Part shown: one piece after another, positions 4,761 through 7,086 of the stretch | Position numbering within the stretch: the first letter of the stretch is position 1 | Layout of the letters: the number at the start of each line of letters is the position of its first letter | NCBI GenBank assembly: GCA_019314425.1 | Contig: JAFCZI010000124.1 | Span: forward strand, 1-7,086 | Origin: Deltaproteobacteria bacterium | Lineage (GTDB): Bacteria; Desulfobacterota; DSM-4660; Desulfatiglandales; Desulfatiglandaceae | Length of the DNA: 7,086 nt | Reading direction: 5' to 3' | Notes under the pieces: generated by a model | Told to the model about the DNA's origin: nothing | What the model saw: only the letters and a program-made list of their open reading frames with translations | The model's database searches: none | Position numbers and translations under genes: made by a program

Positions 4761-5654
4761 TTGGGTATTTCCCATGGTGAAAATCCAGGATGGCTGGAAA
4801 TTGCCATTGACGTGGCGCCTGAGTTGGAAGACCCTTTGAGCGCTTTTTTTTTTGATCTGGGCTGCACGGGTCTGGTTTTTGAGGATTTCGGCAGCCGTAC
4901 CCTGAAGGCATATCTGCCATTAGAAAAAAGCCCGGAGGATATCCGGAACCGGATTTCTGTTTACCTCAGTCAGTTGTCATTGATTCACCCCCATCTTTCC
5001 ACACCCGGCTTTAAATTAAGCAAAATCGAAAATCAGGACTGGCAACGAAACTGGCGTCGTTTTTTTCGACCGGTCCGCGTTACTGACCGGCTTTTGGTCC
5101 TGCCGGTTTGGGAGGATTTGCCGCCTCACGTTGAAGGAGAGCATGTCGTCCGTATTGATCCGGGCCCGGCTTTTGGAACGGGGCAGCACGCCACCACCAA
5201 AATGTGCCTTCAAGCCATGGATGTCGGGCCGGACGAATCTCGGACCCTGCTGGATGTGGGCACAGGCAGCGGTATCCTGGCCATTTACGGGGCGAAGCTG
5301 GGATTTGAAAAAATTGAGGCCATTGACGTGGACCCCGAGGCGATTCGCTGGGCCGAGCGGAACATTGGGTTAAATGATGCGACAAATGCCATAACCCTCT
5401 CTTCAAAGGGCATTGAAGAGATCACGGACCGGTTTTCCTTGGTATGCGCAAACCTTATCCTGGGAGAACTTCTACGGCTCATGCCGGTATTATCCCGGCT
5501 GGTTGAAACCGGCGGCCACCTGGTGGCCTCCGGTATTCTGAGGGACCAGGTGGAAAGGATCGAAGAAGCCCTGCCGGCAACAGGATTTTTCACCTCCCGC
5601 ACGCTTTACGAAGATGAATGGGCCTGTATGATTTTAAGGAAGGGCGGTGAATGA
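4761..5654 (+). CDS. prmA: Ribosomal protein L11 methyltransferase
   Basis: A 297-residue SAM-dependent enzyme that methylates ribosomal protein L11 on lysine and N-terminal amino groups in the cytoplasm. The N-terminal substrate-recognition domain opens with GWLEIAIDV (10-18) and FDLGCTGLVFED (31-42). A linker contains DWQRNWRRFFRPVRV (93-107), the usual W-x(4)-K/R-x(3)-P-x-x-V element. The catalytic domain has DPGPAFGTGQHATT (133-146), the family hallmark; SAM motif I LLDVGTGSGILAI (163-175); the acidic end of strand 2 in AIDVDPEAI (187-195); and NLILGEL (231-237) in the place of the catalytic N-x-x-x-x-x-L motif. Length and motifs are normal. It starts with TTG. The codons for FFF (29-31) contain an unbroken run of ten T (4844-4853), a possible slippage site near the 5' end. 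It overlaps rsmE by 8 bp, a pairing seen in many bacteria. Confidence 0.93.
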   Translation: MGISHGENPGWLEIAIDVAPELEDPLSAFFFDLGCTGLVFEDFGSRTLKAYLPLEKSPEDIRNRISVYLSQLSLIHPHLSTPGFKLSKIENQDWQRNWRRFFRPVRVTDRLLVLPVWEDLPPHVEGEHVVRIDPGPAFGTGQHATTKMCLQAMDVGPDESRTLLDVGTGSGILAIYGAKLGFEKIEAIDVDPEAIRWAERNIGLNDATNAITLSSKGIEEITDRFSLVCANLILGELLRLMPVLSRLVETGGHLVASGILRDQVERIEEALPATGFFTSRTLYEDEWACMILRKGGE

Positions 5655-6411
5655 TATTTCGTTAAGGCGGTTTCTGGTTGAAGATCTTGAAATTGAGAGC
5701 GGCTTCTGCGTGATTATGGGCCGTGAGGCTCACCACATGTCCAGGGTGCTGCGAATGGGACGGGGCGATGCGCTGGTTCTCCTGGACGGAAAAGGCGAGC
5801 GTTTTCTGGCCGAGATCCAATCGGTTTCCCGTGACGCCGTAAAGATTCAAATCAAAAAGTCTATTGGTCATGCGCCGCCATCTGCACTCGAGATCACCCT
5901 GTTCCAGGCTGTGATCAAATCAGCTTCAATGGATTATCTGATTCAGAAAACCTCCGAACTGGGGGTTACCCGAATTTCCCCTTTCTTCAGTTCTCGAAGT
6001 GTTGTCCGTTTGAAGGGGGACAGGCAGCGGAAAAAAATCAACCGCTGGAGAGAAATTGCTCACAGCGCTGCAAAGCAGTGCGACAGGGATATTCCTGCTG
6101 AAATCCGGCCACCGGAATCTTTTGAGAAACAACTGGTGTCTTTTAGCAAAGCGCCAGGGCTCAAAGTGATTCTTTGGGAAAGGGAAACGTCACGGGACTT
6201 GAAGGATTTGCTTCAAAAGCATGAACCGTCAGGGGACTTTACGGGGATGGTTGGTCCTGAGGGAGGGTTTACGCCGGAAGAGGTCTCAACCGCACAGCGT
6301 GCCGGTTTTATACCGGTCTCCATGGGAAGCCGGATTCTGAGGGCTGAAACCGCATCCCTGGTCCTGGTGGCCATTGTTCAATATGAATGGGGGGATCTTC
6401 GTATGGGTTGA
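5647..6411 (+). CDS. rsmE: 16S rRNA (uracil1498-N3)-methyltransferase
   Basis: A 254-residue SPOUT-class methyltransferase that makes m3U1498 in the decoding region of 16S rRNA. The N-terminal PUA-like RNA-binding domain includes EAHHMSRVLRMGRGD (27-41) and LLDGKGERFLAEI (45-57). The SPOUT domain shows the expected order: QAVIKSASMDYLIQKTSELGV (87-107), RWREIAHSAAKQCDRDIPAEI (133-153), GPEGGF (203-208) and the knot motif MGSRILRAETASL (226-238). In known structures the last two form the SAM-binding trefoil knot. The GTG start at 5647 has AGGA 6 nt upstream and lies inside the end of prmA (stop 5652-5654), so translation of the two is probably coupled. The ATG at 5651 is in another frame. Length is typical and all key motifs are intact. 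Confidence 0.94.
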   Translation: MNDISLRRFLVEDLEIESGFCVIMGREAHHMSRVLRMGRGDALVLLDGKGERFLAEIQSVSRDAVKIQIKKSIGHAPPSALEITLFQAVIKSASMDYLIQKTSELGVTRISPFFSSRSVVRLKGDRQRKKINRWREIAHSAAKQCDRDIPAEIRPPESFEKQLVSFSKAPGLKVILWERETSRDLKDLLQKHEPSGDFTGMVGPEGGFTPEEVSTAQRAGFIPVSMGSRILRAETASLVLVAIVQYEWGDLRMG

Positions 6412-6453
6412 AGCGGTCGCTTTGGGAAATGCGCTGCGTTTTCATAAACCGCC

Positions 6454-6482
6454 TTGACGTGTGTCGGACCACTTCTTATGCT
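6454..6482 (+). promoter_or_regulatory. Sigma70-type promoter for the rhodanese gene
   Basis: TTGACG (6454-6459), 17 bp, then TATGCT (6477-6482). Transcription would start near 6489, giving a leader of about 40 nt before ATG 6528. This makes the rhodanese independent of prmA-rsmE. Confidence 0.6.
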
Positions 6483-6513
6483 CCACGGCGACATAATGCG
6501 ATGGTTTACAGAC

Positions 6514-6519
6514 AGGAGG
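6514..6519 (+). promoter_or_regulatory. Ribosome binding site fixing the rhodanese start
   Basis: AGGAGG lies 8 nt before ATG 6528. It rules out the longer open frame that begins inside rsmE (6387), whose first 47 residues lack any pattern and would hide the signal peptide. Confidence 0.8.
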
Positions 6520-6527
6520 CTTTTAAG

Positions 6528-7079
6528 ATGAAGAAGCAAATTATATTCGCGCTCGTTATCATGTTGTTTCTGAGCATGGCAGGTATAACCTTTGCGGGGG
6601 ACAACCCGTTAAAGGCTCAAGAAAAGAAGGTGAATGCAAGCTTCGCGGCGTTGATTCCGGCCGATAAGATTATCGGTGTGGACCAATTTTATCAGGTTTA
6701 CCAGGATGTTATGGCGGGCAAAAAAAAGGCCTATCTGATTGATGTGAGGACCCATCCTGAATTCTATGCCTTTCACATTGAAGGCACGGATCATATCCAT
6801 TCGGGCCATATGTTTACCATTCCAAAAAAAATCATAGACCCGACCGCAGAGATCTATGTGTGGTGTCGAACATCCAAACGGGCCATATATACCGCCGGAT
6901 TTCTCTATAAATACGGTTACAAGAATGTTTACCTTTTTAACGGTGGGATATTGGCTTGGGCCAAGGCCGGTCATCCCTTTGTAAACCAGTTTACGGGAAA
7001 ATTTACAATCAACGAATATCGAAAAATTCCTTCTGATGCTGAGAAATCTTTCCGTATTAGGGAATTTCATCCATATTAG
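6528..7079 (+). CDS. Exported single-domain rhodanese (sulfurtransferase)
   Basis: A 183-residue protein with a clear Sec signal peptide: KK at the start, a hydrophobic core (about 5-19) and a likely cleavage after ITFA (residue 23). The mature protein is one rhodanese domain: DQFYQVYQDV (52-61), the substrate-fold signature YLIDVRTHPEFYAFHIEGTDHI (69-90), the active-site loop VWCRTSKRA (111-119) with Cys113 in a C-x4-R arrangement, and the closing motif NGGILAWAKAGHP (138-150). The catalytic cysteine is present, so it should carry a persulfide and transfer sulfane sulfur in the periplasm, for example from thiosulfate or polysulfide; the physiological partner is unknown. A polar tail of about 30 residues follows the domain. 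It has its own promoter and a strong ribosome binding site. Nothing suggests damage. A role in sulfur metabolism would suit a sulfur- or sulfate-reducing host, but this is inference. Confidence 0.88.
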   Translation: MKKQIIFALVIMLFLSMAGITFAGDNPLKAQEKKVNASFAALIPADKIIGVDQFYQVYQDVMAGKKKAYLIDVRTHPEFYAFHIEGTDHIHSGHMFTIPKKIIDPTAEIYVWCRTSKRAIYTAGFLYKYGYKNVYLFNGGILAWAKAGHPFVNQFTGKFTINEYRKIPSDAEKSFRIREFHPY

Positions 7080-7086
7080 GGAACTG

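Noticed and set aside
6413..6449. GCGGT/ACCGC inverted repeat after rsmE as a terminator
   Set aside because: It has only five pairs with a long loop and no following T-run.
6387..6527. Longer N terminus for the rhodanese
   Set aside because: It would overlap rsmE, contain the predicted promoter and bury the signal peptide; ATG 6528 has an ideal AGGAGG.

Overview
The window looks like bacterial chromosome, most likely from a Desulfobacterota-type anaerobe. That placement is inference: it rests on an SCP-x-like thiolase paired with a DUF35 zinc-ribbon protein, on intergenic palindromes containing ACTTTTTAC that I recall from Desulfobacterales genomes, and on the general style of the proteins. 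No taxonomic marker gene is present and no search was run.

Layout. Positions 1-451 hold the last codons of an unknown gene and, overlapping it by four bases, a small free-standing retropepsin-like aspartic protease. Positions 482-1251 (minus strand) hold a single-pass membrane protein with a coiled coil, broken by a frameshift at a run of seven C (minus strand); its C-terminal domain continues in the neighbouring frame. The divergent gap 1252-1540 contains two neighbouring palindromes, one about 128 bp long, and a possible minus-strand promoter. A major facilitator superfamily transporter follows (1541-2773).

The gap 2774-3072 is the most interesting part. It has a near-consensus sigma70 promoter (TTGACC, 17 bp, TATAAT), then a complete 129-bp miniature inverted-repeat element with perfect 13-bp ends starting GTAA and an exact 8-bp target duplication. 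It ends in the leader of the thiolase-DUF35 operon (3073-4678). The ends and duplication length match what is known of the IS66 family. The two enzymes probably act as one acyl-CoA thiolase complex; the substrate cannot be read from this window.

After two hairpins (4683-4741) comes a translation-machinery pair, prmA (ribosomal protein L11 methyltransferase) and rsmE (16S rRNA m3U1498 methyltransferase), overlapping by 8 bp. The window closes with an exported single-domain rhodanese that has its own clear sigma70-type promoter.

I see no phage genes, CRISPR array, tRNA, rRNA or obvious new multi-gene defence system. The novelty here is in small elements: the IS66-like miniature element in a leader, the long palindrome, the homopolymer frameshift, and the protease with its unseen upstream partner.
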